From an uncultured Acidimicrobiales bacterium (GTDB lineage: Bacteria; Actinomycetota; Acidimicrobiia; Acidimicrobiales; SHLQ01), in contig CALHYX010000011.1 in assembly GCA_938041035.1 (NCBI GenBank), positions 1 to 59,083 of the forward strand: 59,083 nt of DNA. The letters run 5' to 3'. Made by a program: the position numbers and the translations under genes. This document shows, piece after piece, positions 34,404 to 41,980 of this stretch. A model generated the notes under the pieces. It searched no databases. It was given only the letters and a program-made list of their open reading frames with translations, and had not been told where the DNA came from. How positions within the stretch are numbered: the first letter of the stretch is position 1; each line of letters begins with the position of its first letter.

Positions 34404-35929
34404 CCACGACCGCGCCCCGGCCGACCCGTCCTGCGCCATCGCGCCCGCCCGCACCGCTGCCGTACCGTCGTCGCGTCGAGAACTCGATCCTGCGGATGCA
34501 GGGCCGGCTCGACACGGTGGCCGCCGACAGCGTCGTGCCCTGGGTTTACGCAGTCGTGCTGTTCCTCATTCTGTGGGGGTTGGCGATGGCCCGGTACCGA
34601 TCGCTCGAGAACGGCATCGAACTGGCGAACTACGTGCAGGCGGCGTGGCTCGTCGGTGAGGGGTTCGAGCCGTCGACCTCTATCCGGGGCGGCCATCTGT
34701 TCGCCAATCAGGCCGGGCTGTTGTTCTGGCCTCTGGCCCAGATCGCCCGGTTCGTTCCCACCGCGCCGTTGCTGTTGGGGGTGCAGTCGTTCGCGCTCGC
34801 TTCGACCATCGTGCCGCTGTACCGGATCGCCCGCCGGGTGGCGAAACTGCGGGCCGGAGCGGCGACGGCGATTGTCTTCTTGTACTCGCTGTATCCGCCG
34901 ATGCACGATCTCAACCTGGCCGATTTTCACATCGAGTCGCTCGCGGTGCCGGCGCTCGTGGGCATGGTGCTGGCATCGTCGTTTGACCGTTGGGGGCGGT
35001 TCGCGGTCTTCGCGGTAATCGTCGTGGCGGCTCGGGCCGATCTCGCCACCGTGGTCGCCTGTTACGGCATCTTGTTGATCGTGCAGGGCAAGCGGCGGCC
35101 CGGCATCCTCACCGCGGTGCTGTCCGTCCTGTGGCTGCTGGCGGCGCTGTTGTGGCTCCAACCCGAGCTCGGCGATGACGTGTTGCCCCATGTGCAGTAC
35201 TTCACCGCCTACGGGGACAGCCCGATGTCGGTGCTGTGGGGGATGGTCACCAGCCCGGTGCAGCTGGCGCGCGACGTGTTGTCGCGCAGCAGTTTCAATC
35301 ACCTGGTCGGGTTGTTCGCCCCGCTGCTTTTCCTGCCGTTCGTGGCGCCGAGGTACTTCCTCCCGGTCGTGCCGATTCAGATCTTCTATCTGGCCGCCGA
35401 GCTGCCGGCCGATACGTTCGACAACCCCCAACAGGACGTGCCGGCGATCGCCCTGTTGTTCGTCGCGGCGACGATCGCGGTCGCCCGAACCGGTCGACTC
35501 GGCGTCGAGCGGGTCAACGTCGACCGGCGCATCCTCGGTGCCCTTCTGGTCACCGCGGCGGTGTTCTTCACCCGCGATGCGCTCAGCACTCCCTACAACG
35601 AACCGTGGGGATGGGCGTCGCGCGATGCGAGCGACCAGGCGCGGCGCGCCGCGGTCGAACTCGTGCCCACCGATGCCGCCGTCCAAACCTCGGAGTCGAC
35701 GCTCACGGCGATGGCGGAACGGTCGTCGATCCACGTGCTCGACACCTCCTCGACGGTGATCGCCGCGGAACGCTCGCTCGTCGACGCCGAGTTCATCTTG
35801 TTCGATGAGGCGGGCACCGACGACTGGTCGACGGTCTGGCTGTCGAACTTCGACCGCAACATCCAACGCCGGGGCTACGCCCAGGTGTACCGGGCAGCCG
35901 GCGTCACCCTGTACCAGCGCATCGGGTAA
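34400..35929 (+). CDS. Multi-pass membrane protein of the DUF2079 type
   Basis: 509 aa with about 9-10 hydrophobic segments. A cytosolic Pro/Arg-rich N-terminus is followed by the pattern LENGIELANYVQAAWLVGEG, HLFANQAG and LNLADFHIESLAVP seen in actinobacterial DUF2079 proteins, predicted glycosyltransferase-like (GT-C) membrane proteins in which an Asp/His cluster faces outside. The soluble C-terminal part (about 390-509) follows the last helix. Its start overlaps the SRAP gene stop by 4 nt. The lipid or sugar substrate is unknown. Confidence 0.75.
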   Translation: MTTTAPRPTRPAPSRPPAPLPYRRRVENSILRMQGRLDTVAADSVVPWVYAVVLFLILWGLAMARYRSLENGIELANYVQAAWLVGEGFEPSTSIRGGHLFANQAGLLFWPLAQIARFVPTAPLLLGVQSFALASTIVPLYRIARRVAKLRAGAATAIVFLYSLYPPMHDLNLADFHIESLAVPALVGMVLASSFDRWGRFAVFAVIVVAARADLATVVACYGILLIVQGKRRPGILTAVLSVLWLLAALLWLQPELGDDVLPHVQYFTAYGDSPMSVLWGMVTSPVQLARDVLSRSSFNHLVGLFAPLLFLPFVAPRYFLPVVPIQIFYLAAELPADTFDNPQQDVPAIALLFVAATIAVARTGRLGVERVNVDRRILGALLVTAAVFFTRDALSTPYNEPWGWASRDASDQARRAAVELVPTDAAVQTSESTLTAMAERSSIHVLDTSSTVIAAERSLVDAEFILFDEAGTDDWSTVWLSNFDRNIQRRGYAQVYRAAGVTLYQRIG

Positions 35930-35944
35930 CCGGTTCGGCCGCCG

Positions 35945-36367
35945 CTACTCGGGTATCGGTGCGTGTCCGGCGGAATGCAACGCGGCCCGAAGCACCTCGG
36001 CGATGCGGTCGAGTTCGCCGGCATCGGCGGACTCGTCGGCCGAGGCAAAGTCGAAGTCGGCCATCGAGTTCACCCCGAACACGTGCAGATGGGTGTGTGG
36101 CACCTCGAAGCCGGCGATCATCTGGCCGATGCGTCGGTAGCTGAAGCTCGCGGACAACGCGTTGGCGACGGCGTGGGCGACGCCCATCAGGTGTTCGGCG
36201 GTCGCCGAATCGAGATCGGTCCAGTGGTCGACCTCGGCCAGCGGGACCACCAGCGTGTGGCCCGGGGTCAGCGGCCGGATGTCGAGAAACGCCGCGGCGA
36301 CGTCGTCGCGCCACAGAAAGCGCCCGGGGATCTCGCCCGCCAGAATCATGGAGTACACAGAGGCCAT
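35945..36367 (-). CDS. HIT-family nucleotide-binding hydrolase
   Basis: 140 aa from the ATG at 36367. The histidine-triad motif is intact as HTHLHVFG (about residues 91-98). Family members hydrolyse or transfer nucleotidyl groups from AMP-conjugates or dinucleotides. The N-terminal MASVYSMILAGEIPGRFLWRD (in pieces: SMILAGEIPGRF) and PLTPGHTLVVP match bacterial HinT/HIT proteins. It is divergent from the CDP-alcohol phosphatidyltransferase gene, which in other actinobacteria is also a HIT-linked locus. Confidence 0.92.
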   Translation of the reverse strand: MASVYSMILAGEIPGRFLWRDDVAAAFLDIRPLTPGHTLVVPLAEVDHWTDLDSATAEHLMGVAHAVANALSASFSYRRIGQMIAGFEVPHTHLHVFGVNSMADFDFASADESADAGELDRIAEVLRAALHSAGHAPIPE

Positions 36368-36421
36368 GGTGCAGTGTTTCACGCCCGGGACGGGCAATGC
36401 CGGGCGGGTGGCCTCGCCGCC

Positions 36422-36427
36422 TAGGGT
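36422..36427 (+). promoter_or_regulatory. -10 box, leaderless-type promoter of the pgsA-like gene
   Basis: TAGGGT, then GGGGCG, then ATG at 36434; 6-nt spacing. Confidence 0.45.
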
Positions 36428-36433
36428 GGGGCG

Positions 36434-37042
36434 ATGACCTCGGGGCCCGGAGCGGATGTGGATGGCGATCCCGGATTGGGCCCGTACCTGACGGTGCCGA
36501 ACGCCATCACCCTCGTGCGGTTGATGTGTGTTCCGCTCTTTTTGTACCTGCTGTTCGGGGTCGAGGAGCGCTACGCCGCAGCGTGGCTGCTGGGTGGGCT
36601 CGGCGCCACCGACTGGGTCGACGGTTGGTTCGCCCGCAAGTTCGACCAGACGTCGGAATTCGGCAAGCTTTTCGATCCGACGGCCGATCGCATCATGTTG
36701 CTCACCGCGGTGGTTTCGATCGCGGTCGACGGCTCGGTGCCGTGGTGGTTCGCCATCGCGACGTTGGCGCGCGAAGGCGGGGTGGCGTTGGCGGCGCTGG
36801 CCTGTGGGGCGTTGGGCGTGCGCCGCTTCGAGGTCACGTGGTGGGGCAAGTGCGGGACGTTCTTCTTGATGTTCAGCTACCCGTTCTTCCTCGCCAGCCA
36901 CGCCGACATCTCCTGGGCCGGCACCGCCGAGGTGCTGGCATGGGTGTTCGGCATTCCCGGCCTGATCTACAGCTACCTCTCCGCAGCGCAGTACTTCCCG
37001 GTGTTGCGCGAGGCCCTGGCCAACCGGTCGGCGGCTACCTAG
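36434..37042 (+). CDS. CDP-alcohol phosphatidyltransferase (PgsA-like)
   Basis: 202 aa integral membrane enzyme. The signature D-x2-D-G-x2-A-R-x8-G-x3-D-x3-D is complete: DWVDGWFAR, then GKLFDPTAD. It transfers a phosphatidyl group from CDP-diacylglycerol to an alcohol such as glycerol-3-phosphate, inositol phosphate or another head group. Four to six membrane helices are visible. In M. tuberculosis the gene in this syntenic place is pgsA2 (Rv1822), a few genes before gcvH. Which alcohol it uses cannot be read here. Confidence 0.88.
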   Translation: MTSGPGADVDGDPGLGPYLTVPNAITLVRLMCVPLFLYLLFGVEERYAAAWLLGGLGATDWVDGWFARKFDQTSEFGKLFDPTADRIMLLTAVVSIAVDGSVPWWFAIATLAREGGVALAALACGALGVRRFEVTWWGKCGTFFLMFSYPFFLASHADISWAGTAEVLAWVFGIPGLIYSYLSAAQYFPVLREALANRSAAT

Positions 37043-37120
37043 CGGCCGGTCGGGTGCGAAACCCACGCCGCAACACCAGGCGAAGCGTTGATACAGGTTC
37101 CGCTCGCGCGCCCCATCCGG

Positions 37121-37126
37121 TAACTT
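37121..37126 (+). promoter_or_regulatory. -10 box, leaderless-type promoter of gcvH
   Basis: TAACTT, then CATGCC, then ATG at 37133; 6-nt spacing. A weak TTCC at 37098 could be the -35. Confidence 0.5.
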
Positions 37127-37132
37127 CATGCC

Positions 37133-37513
37133 ATGAACGTTCCTGACGACCTTCGATACTCGACCGACCACGAATGGGTCCGGGTCGAGGGTGACACCGT
37201 GCGGGTGGGCATCACCGACTACGCCCAGGACGCCCTCGGCGATGTGGTTTTCATCGAACTTCCGGCCGGCGGCTCCGCCGCCCAGACCGGGGAGAGCTTT
37301 GGTGAGGTCGAGTCGACCAAGTCCGTCTCGGACCTGTTCGCCCCGATCGCCGGCACCATCACCGAACTGAACGAGGCCTTGGAGGCGGCGCCCGAGCTGG
37401 TCAACACCGACCCGTACGGCGAGGGGTGGCTGGTCGTCATCACCCCGGAGGATCTGGCGTCGGTCGACGAGTTGCTCGACGCCGCCGCCTACCGAGCGCT
37501 GATCGAGGACTGA
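37133..37513 (+). CDS. gcvH: Glycine cleavage system H protein
   Basis: 126 aa, the usual length. Lipoyl carrier of the glycine cleavage complex, shuttling the aminomethyl group from P- to T-protein. The lipoylated lysine sits in ESTKSV (about residue 63) after the GDVVFIELP sheet; the family C-terminal DELLDAAAYRAL is also present. gcvT and gcvP are not in the window. The gene precedes garA with one nucleotide between stop and start, as in mycobacteria. Confidence 0.96.
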   Translation: MNVPDDLRYSTDHEWVRVEGDTVRVGITDYAQDALGDVVFIELPAGGSAAQTGESFGEVESTKSVSDLFAPIAGTITELNEALEAAPELVNTDPYGEGWLVVITPEDLASVDELLDAAAYRALIED

Positions 37514-37514
37514 C

Positions 37515-37994
37515 GTGGTCGAACACGCCTGCCCAGCCTGTCACCATCGCAACCCGGCCGGTTCCAACTTCTGTTCGTCGTGTGGCACCCAGCTCGAACA
37601 CGGTGTCGACGCGGCCACCGACGCGATCGAAGTGGTCGCCGAGCCCGATGTCGACGACGGCCTCGACCTGGACCGGGCCGCCTTCGGGGCCGACATGGGT
37701 TTGTTCGTGGTGAAACGGGGGCCCAAGGCCGGTTCCCGCTACGCCCTCGACAGCGAAGTGGTGACCGCCGGCCGCCATCCCGACAGCGACATTTTCCTCG
37801 ACGACATCACGGTGAGTCGCCGCCACGTCGAGGTAAGCAACGATGGCGGTAGCTACCGCGTGCGCGACGTCGGGTCGCTCAACGGCACCTATCTGAATCG
37901 TGAACGCATCGACGACTCCGCCCTCGAGGACGGCGACGAACTGCAGATCGGCAAGTTCAAGCTGGTCTTCTTCCACGGCACCGCGGCGGGATGA
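37515..37994 (+). CDS. garA: GarA-like FHA-domain regulator with N-terminal zinc ribbon
   Basis: 159 aa. The C-terminal FHA domain (about 62-155) is very close to mycobacterial GarA: LFVVKRGPKAGSR, GRHPDSDIFLDD, SRRH (101-104), GSLNGTYLNRE and GDELQIGKFKLVF. GarA binds and regulates 2-oxoglutarate-using enzymes (2-oxoglutarate decarboxylase/dehydrogenase, glutamate dehydrogenase, glutamate synthase) in its unphosphorylated state. Mycobacterial GarA begins with an acidic tail carrying the ETTS phosphorylation motif; here the first 24 residues are instead a zinc ribbon (Cys6, Cys9, Cys20, Cys23) and no TTS motif is seen, only one Thr at 35. Control by kinases may therefore differ. Confidence 0.85.
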   Translation: MVEHACPACHHRNPAGSNFCSSCGTQLEHGVDAATDAIEVVAEPDVDDGLDLDRAAFGADMGLFVVKRGPKAGSRYALDSEVVTAGRHPDSDIFLDDITVSRRHVEVSNDGGSYRVRDVGSLNGTYLNRERIDDSALEDGDELQIGKFKLVFFHGTAAG

Positions 37995-38010
37995 GCGGAT
38001 CGACAGCTCG

Positions 38011-38718
38011 GTGAAAGCTCCCCACCGATCGATCGGCGACGTACTGACCGTCCTGCAGGACGAGTTCCCGGATGTCACGATCTCCAAGATCCGCTATCTC
38101 GAAAGCCAGGGCCTGGTAAGCCCGGAACGAACGTCGTCGGGTATCCGCAAGTTCTATGACGACGACATCGAACTGCTCCGGTGGGTGCTGCGCCTGCAAA
38201 CCCAGCACTTTTTGCCCCTGAAGGTCATCCAGGATCGACTGGCCGCCAACGGCGGCAAGGTCCCGACCCTTGATACCTCCGCTGGCGCGGCCGTCGCGGC
38301 CGACCTTCCCCGGGGCGCGGGCCCGCTCGACGCCAAACGGGCGCCCGTGCTGCTGAACCGCGACGAACTCTGTGCCGCGAGCGGGCTGGAGGACAAGGCC
38401 ATCGGCCAGCTCCTCGACTACGGGATGATCGAAGGTCACCCCTCCGGCGGTGACACCGTCTTCGACGCGGACGCGCTTCACGTGGCCAAGGTTGCCGCGC
38501 AACTGGTCGCGCTCGGGGTGGGAGTCCGTCAACAACGCATGTTCAAGATGGCGGCCGACCGCGAGTCCGGCGTGCTCGAACAGGTCATCGCCCCGATGCG
38601 CAAGGCCGCCGACGACGAAGGCGAATCACCCATCGACCGGCTCGGGCGCTGCGCGCTGCTCGGTGAGCAGATGCGGGTGGCGCTCCTGCGCCAGAACCTG
38701 CGGGAGCACCTGGATTGA
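38011..38718 (+). CDS. MerR-family transcriptional regulator (Rv1828-like)
   Basis: 235 aa from the GTG at 38011. The N-terminal winged helix has RSIGDVLTVLQ, TISKIRYLESQGLV and SGIRKFYDDDIE, typical of MerR. A longer C-terminal part (about 95-235) replaces the usual short effector domain, as in M. tuberculosis Rv1828, which occupies the same place after garA. No metal-binding Cys pattern. Its stop overlaps the TTG start of the next gene. Confidence 0.85.
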   Translation: MKAPHRSIGDVLTVLQDEFPDVTISKIRYLESQGLVSPERTSSGIRKFYDDDIELLRWVLRLQTQHFLPLKVIQDRLAANGGKVPTLDTSAGAAVAADLPRGAGPLDAKRAPVLLNRDELCAASGLEDKAIGQLLDYGMIEGHPSGGDTVFDADALHVAKVAAQLVALGVGVRQQRMFKMAADRESGVLEQVIAPMRKAADDEGESPIDRLGRCALLGEQMRVALLRQNLREHLD

Positions 38719-39290
38719 CCCCGGCGGCGACGGTACTGGCGGGCGAGGCCGAGCTGGAGGCAATCGCCGATCGGATGGCGGCCGAAATTTCGGCCGACCA
38801 CCCCGACGGCGTCGTGCTCGTCGGGCTGCTGAAGTCCGGCATCATTGCAACGGCCGACCTGGCTCGGCGCCTCACGGTCGACGTCGAGGTCGATTTCCTG
38901 GCGTTGAGCACGTTTCGCGCCAACAGTGGCCGCATCCGGTTTCTGAAGGACATCACGACCGATGTGAGCGGCCGCGATGTGGTGATCGTCGCCGACCTGG
39001 TCGACACCGGTTTGAAGCTCGGATTTCTGGTGGGCGACATGCAACGCCGAGGCGCCCGTTCGGTGCGCGTGAGTGCGATGTTCGACAAGGTCGAACGCCG
39101 GATCCTGCCGGTGGCGATCGATTATGTGGGCGCCGAGGTGCCGAACCGATTCCTCATTGGCTACGGGCTCGACTATGCGGGGCGGTACCGCAACCTTTCG
39201 GCGTTGGCGGTGGCCGACCTCGATGCCCTGCGCGAGGACCCCGATGTGTACGTCGATCAGTTCTACGGGTCGAATCGGGCCTTTGCCTGA
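38715..39290 (+). CDS. hpt: Hypoxanthine phosphoribosyltransferase-like purine-salvage enzyme
   Basis: 191 aa from a TTG start at 38715 that overlaps the MerR stop (TTGA). The phosphoribosyl-pyrophosphate loop is VIVADLVDTGLKL (about residues 92-104), where most enzymes have EDIVDTG. LVGLLKSGI, LSTFRANSG and DFLALST also fit, and the C-terminal YGLDYAGRYRNL is the purine-site motif. It converts hypoxanthine or guanine plus PRPP to IMP or GMP. It is inserted between the MerR and DUF151 genes of the conserved block, absent there in mycobacteria. Alternative: a relative using another base. Confidence 0.85.
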   Translation: MTPAATVLAGEAELEAIADRMAAEISADHPDGVVLVGLLKSGIIATADLARRLTVDVEVDFLALSTFRANSGRIRFLKDITTDVSGRDVVIVADLVDTGLKLGFLVGDMQRRGARSVRVSAMFDKVERRILPVAIDYVGAEVPNRFLIGYGLDYAGRYRNLSALAVADLDALREDPDVYVDQFYGSNRAFA

Positions 39291-39311
39291 CCATCGTCCG
39301 GCGGGGCCGAG

Positions 39312-39317
39312 TAGTGT
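39312..39317 (+). promoter_or_regulatory. -10 box, leaderless-type promoter of the DUF151 gene
   Basis: TAGTGT, then TTGGCC, then ATG at 39324; 6-nt spacing. It supports the ATG over the in-frame TTG at 39318. Confidence 0.45.
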
Positions 39318-39323
39318 TTGGCC

Positions 39324-39827
39324 ATGATCGAGATGGAGCTCGTCGGCGTTCGGGTCGAGATGCCCGGCAATACGCCGATCGTGTTGTTGCGGGAACGAAG
39401 TGGCGAGGGTCGGTTGCTGCCGATCTTCATCGGTAACCCCGAGGCGACCGCCATCGCGCTCGCCCTCGAGGACGTGGTGACCCCGCGCCCGATGACCCAC
39501 GATCTCCTGCGCGAGGTGGTCGAGGAATTCGGCGCCGAGGTGGACCGGGTCGTCGTCACCGATCTGCGGGACAAGACCTTCTTCGCCGACCTGCACATGC
39601 GCCGAGACGACGAACTCCACGTCGTGTCGAGTCGGCCCTCCGACGCCATCGCGCTCGCCGCCCGCACCAAGTCGCCCATCTTCGCTGACGAGGCCGTGCT
39701 CGATGAAGCCGGGTACCTGGCTGCCGATGACGACGATGTCGCCGAAGAAGGCGAAGACGCCGATGCGGTCGTCGAGCAATTTCGCGACTTCATCGACAAC
39801 GTGAGCCCCGAGGACTTCGAGAACTAG
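39324..39827 (+). CDS. Bifunctional nuclease family protein (DUF151)
   Basis: 167 aa. The opening MIEMELVGVRVEMPGN followed by PIVLLRE and LPIFIGNPEATAIALAL is the DUF151 (bifunctional nuclease domain) signature; members bind metal and have been reported as DNase/RNase. The tail is highly acidic (DDDDVAEEGEDAD). In M. tuberculosis the corresponding gene (Rv1829) lies between two MerR genes as here. No other motif. Single-copy housekeeping-like gene; true role unknown. Confidence 0.9.
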   Translation: MIEMELVGVRVEMPGNTPIVLLRERSGEGRLLPIFIGNPEATAIALALEDVVTPRPMTHDLLREVVEEFGAEVDRVVVTDLRDKTFFADLHMRRDDELHVVSSRPSDAIALAARTKSPIFADEAVLDEAGYLAADDDDVAEEGEDADAVVEQFRDFIDNVSPEDFEN

Positions 39828-39856
39828 CGAGGCCACCCGGCTCATCCCCATCCATC

Positions 39857-39876
39857 CCGGTTGATCAATACCGGGT
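39857..39876. repeat. Dyad and CCGGG/TTGATC repeats upstream of a MerR gene
   Basis: CCCGGT at 39857 and ACCGGG at 39871 form 6-bp arms around TGATCAAT, and a further TTGATC...ACCGGG copy follows to 39891. The element lies 30 nt after the DUF151 stop and about 73 nt before the promoter of the next gene. It may be a terminator or an operator. Confidence 0.35.
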
Positions 39877-39948
39877 TGATCGAAACCGGGTGGGCTGGCT
39901 GCGTGGCTTCGCGAACACTCTCCGTGTTTCACTCTGCGCGCGATAACG

Positions 39949-39977
39949 TTGACGTGGCGCGCGAACGCTCGTACACT
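39949..39977 (+). promoter_or_regulatory. Sigma-70-type promoter of the MerR gene
   Basis: TTGACG (39949-39954), a 17-nt spacer and TACACT (39972-39977), the best -35/-10 pair in the window. It gives a leader of about 65 nt before the ATG at 40049, which has GAGGGAG as its ribosome site. The spacing is normal and not the 19-20 nt of MerR-activated promoters. Confidence 0.75.
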
Positions 39978-40048
39978 GCTCACATCGGCGTAATTCCGTC
40001 GATGTGGTCTGGCCCCTGCGGCAGGCACGGTTTCGAGGGAGTCCACGA

Positions 40049-40522
40049 ATGGTCGAGAGTTCCAAGGTTCAGGGTGGCTTTAGCGGCAAGAAGACCGCCG
40101 AAATCGTCGGAATCACCTACCGTCAGCTCGACTACTGGGCTCGCACCGACCTGATCCGGCCCTCGCTGGCCGAAGCGCGCGGCAGTGGTTCTCGCCGCAA
40201 GTACTCCTACCGGGACCTGCTCGAACTCAAGGCCATCAAGAACCTGCTCGACGCCGGCATTCGGCTTGAGACCGTGCGCGACGTCTTCTCGTACCTACGC
40301 GACGAGATGGGCGAGGACGTGACGTCGGTCAACCTGGTCATCTCCGGCTCCACCTCGGTCCTGGTGCGCAGTGGTGAAGAGATCATCGACCTGGTCAAGA
40401 ACGGTCAGGGCGTGCTCAACATCCTCCCGCTCGGCGGGGTCAAAGAAGAGGTCGATGCGGCCATCGTCGAACTGTTCCCCGAGGTCGGCAGCGACGCAGC
40501 CGAAGCGACCGGGAGCGACTGA
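40049..40522 (+). CDS. MerR-family regulator (Rv1830-like)
   Basis: 157 aa from the ATG at 40049 (GAGGGAG 8 nt upstream). Winged helix: KKTAEIVGITYRQLDYWARTDLI, in pieces VGITYRQLDYW, then SRRKYSYRDLLELK. A C-terminal beta domain (about 95-145, VNLVISGSTSVLV, NGQGVLNILPLGGV) replaces the usual metal site, as in the mycobacterial Rv1830 type, which occupies the same relative place. The rest of the family includes regulators of growth and cell-division genes. Not part of the mercury-resistance branch. Confidence 0.9.
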   Translation: MVESSKVQGGFSGKKTAEIVGITYRQLDYWARTDLIRPSLAEARGSGSRRKYSYRDLLELKAIKNLLDAGIRLETVRDVFSYLRDEMGEDVTSVNLVISGSTSVLVRSGEEIIDLVKNGQGVLNILPLGGVKEEVDAAIVELFPEVGSDAAEATGSD

Positions 40523-40929
40523 TCACCCGATCGATCTCGGCGGTCGCCACCGCCGCGCTGCCCCACGAGGGCGTCGCCTTCGCTCATCCGAGCGAGCGTG
40601 AATTCGCCGCGCTGTTGGACTTTTACGGCATCGACTGGCAATACGAGCCCACCACCTTTGTGCTCGAGGCCGACGCCGACGGCAACCCGTCGAGCGCCTT
40701 TTCGCCCGATTTCTATCTGCCGGCCTTCGATTGTTACCTGGAGCTCACCACCCAACGACAGCCGCTGGTGACCAAGAAGAACCGGAAGGTGCGCCTGTTG
40801 CGTGAGCAACAGCCCGACATCGACGTCAAGATTCTGTATCGCCGTGACTACGAGGCGTTGATCTCCCAGTTCGGGCTCTCGCGGCCCGCCGGCCTGGCCA
40901 CCGCCGCCCGGCTGATTCCGGCCTGCTAG
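40519..40929 (+). CDS. Conserved hypothetical protein, nuclease-like pattern, CTG start likely
   Basis: The frame FAHPSEREFAALLDFYGIDWQYEPTTFVL, in pieces HPSEREFAALLDFYG and QYEPTTFVL, followed by FSPDFYLPAFDCYLELTT, is conserved in actinobacteria as I recall and has a (P)D...(D/E)xE-like pattern of restriction-endonuclease-fold proteins; this is tentative. The conserved part starts upstream of the only canonical start (TTG at 40615). The in-frame CTG at 40519 overlaps the MerR stop (CTGA) and has GGGAG 3-4 nt upstream, so I use it; 136 aa. Function unknown. Confidence 0.55.
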   Translation: MITRSISAVATAALPHEGVAFAHPSEREFAALLDFYGIDWQYEPTTFVLEADADGNPSSAFSPDFYLPAFDCYLELTTQRQPLVTKKNRKVRLLREQQPDIDVKILYRRDYEALISQFGLSRPAGLATAARLIPAC

Positions 40930-40942
40930 ACGTCCGGCGTCG

Positions 40943-41908
40943 TCAGGTCGGCCGTTCCTCGGCGTAGACGGCCAGCGCCGCCTGCAGCATCTCATCGCCC
41001 ACCGGTTGTAGGCCGAGGCGAATGGCGAGTTGGGCGGTCGAGAGGCGTTCGATGATGCCCCATTCCCAGATCGCCACCTCGTCGAGCCCGCACCGTTCGG
41101 CCAACCAGGCGGCTCGGGCCCGCGCTCCTTGATCCAGCAGATCGACGGGGTCTTCACGCATGATGATGCCGAGGTCGTATTCGGGCTCGGCGACGAGGCC
41201 ATCGGGGTCGATCAGTTTGTAACCGTCGCCGGCACGTAGAAGGTTCCATTCGTGAACGTCGCCGTGCACGAGCACACTGCGGTCGTCACGGTGGGCGAGC
41301 GCCCGCCGCTCGGCGCAACCCACGGCGTGATCGACCACGGCGCGAGGCACCGGTTGACCGAGGGTCTCCCATGTCTCGCGGACAAACCCGATGAGCCACG
41401 CCGCCTTGTCGGCCCCCGACGGCAGATCGGCGCCGGGCGCGGGGCGCCAGAGGGCCTCGGCGGCCGCACAGAGCAGTTCGTGTCGGTCGCGCACCGGAAC
41501 GTCGAGTTCGTGGAGGCAGGGGCCGAGGCGTTCGATGAGCAGCGCGTGCCGATCGAGGTCGTGGCGGTACAGGGCGGCGCAGCCTTCCCCGCCGGCGCGG
41601 TCGAGCACGTCGATTTCTCGCCGGAGCTGGGGCCCGGGGCGCGGGATGGCCAGCTTGAGGACGGCCTGGTCGCCGTTGGCCAGGTCGGCGTCGGCGACGA
41701 ATGCTTCGGTGCCGTTCTGATAGGCCCGGCCGATGGTGAGGCCCCAGTCCTCGCCAATTTCGGCGATGAGCCGGGGCAACCGGTCGAGCCAATCCTGTTG
41801 ATCGAGTTCGACGGCCCGGTTGATGACGACCGGGGGTACCGCGACGCCGGCGGGTCCAGCCGATGGCCCGTCGGTCGGCGCGGTCAGGTCGGTCGGGTCG
41901 GTCGGCAT
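40943..41908 (-). CDS. APH(6)-like phosphotransferase (aminoglycoside/hydroxyurea kinase family)
   Basis: 321 aa. The C-terminal catalytic part carries VLVHGDVHEWNLL and LIDPDGLVAEPEYDLGIIMRE, the form typical of the streptomycin 6-kinase family. The N-terminus is a Pro/Thr-rich 30-residue tail. Members phosphorylate aminoglycosides or unknown small molecules; chromosomal copies in actinomycetes mostly have unknown substrates, so resistance is not implied. The start ATG at 41908 has GAGACT 6 nt upstream. Confidence 0.8.
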   Translation of the reverse strand: MPTDPTDLTAPTDGPSAGPAGVAVPPVVINRAVELDQQDWLDRLPRLIAEIGEDWGLTIGRAYQNGTEAFVADADLANGDQAVLKLAIPRPGPQLRREIDVLDRAGGEGCAALYRHDLDRHALLIERLGPCLHELDVPVRDRHELLCAAAEALWRPAPGADLPSGADKAAWLIGFVRETWETLGQPVPRAVVDHAVGCAERRALAHRDDRSVLVHGDVHEWNLLRAGDGYKLIDPDGLVAEPEYDLGIIMREDPVDLLDQGARARAAWLAERCGLDEVAIWEWGIIERLSTAQLAIRLGLQPVGDEMLQAALAVYAEERPT

Positions 41909-41914
41909 CGGGCG

Positions 41915-41920
41915 AGTCTC
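41915..41920 (-). promoter_or_regulatory. -10-like box, leaderless-type promoter of the APH(6)-like gene
   Basis: Minus strand: GAGACT, then CGCCCG, then ATG at 41908. The box matches poorly at the first base. Confidence 0.35.
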
Positions 41921-41980
41921 GCACCGATCGCCGGGAGGCCGGGGCCGATTAGTCGTATCGGCAGGGGCAACCGGATGCCG

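Noticed and set aside
39857..39891. MerR-type operator
   Set aside because: MerR operators lie inside a 19-20 nt promoter spacer; here the spacer is 17 nt and the dyad is about 73 nt upstream.
40943..41908. Streptomycin resistance gene
   Set aside because: Family match only; chromosomal members of this kinase family usually have unknown substrates, and no mobile or resistance context is present.
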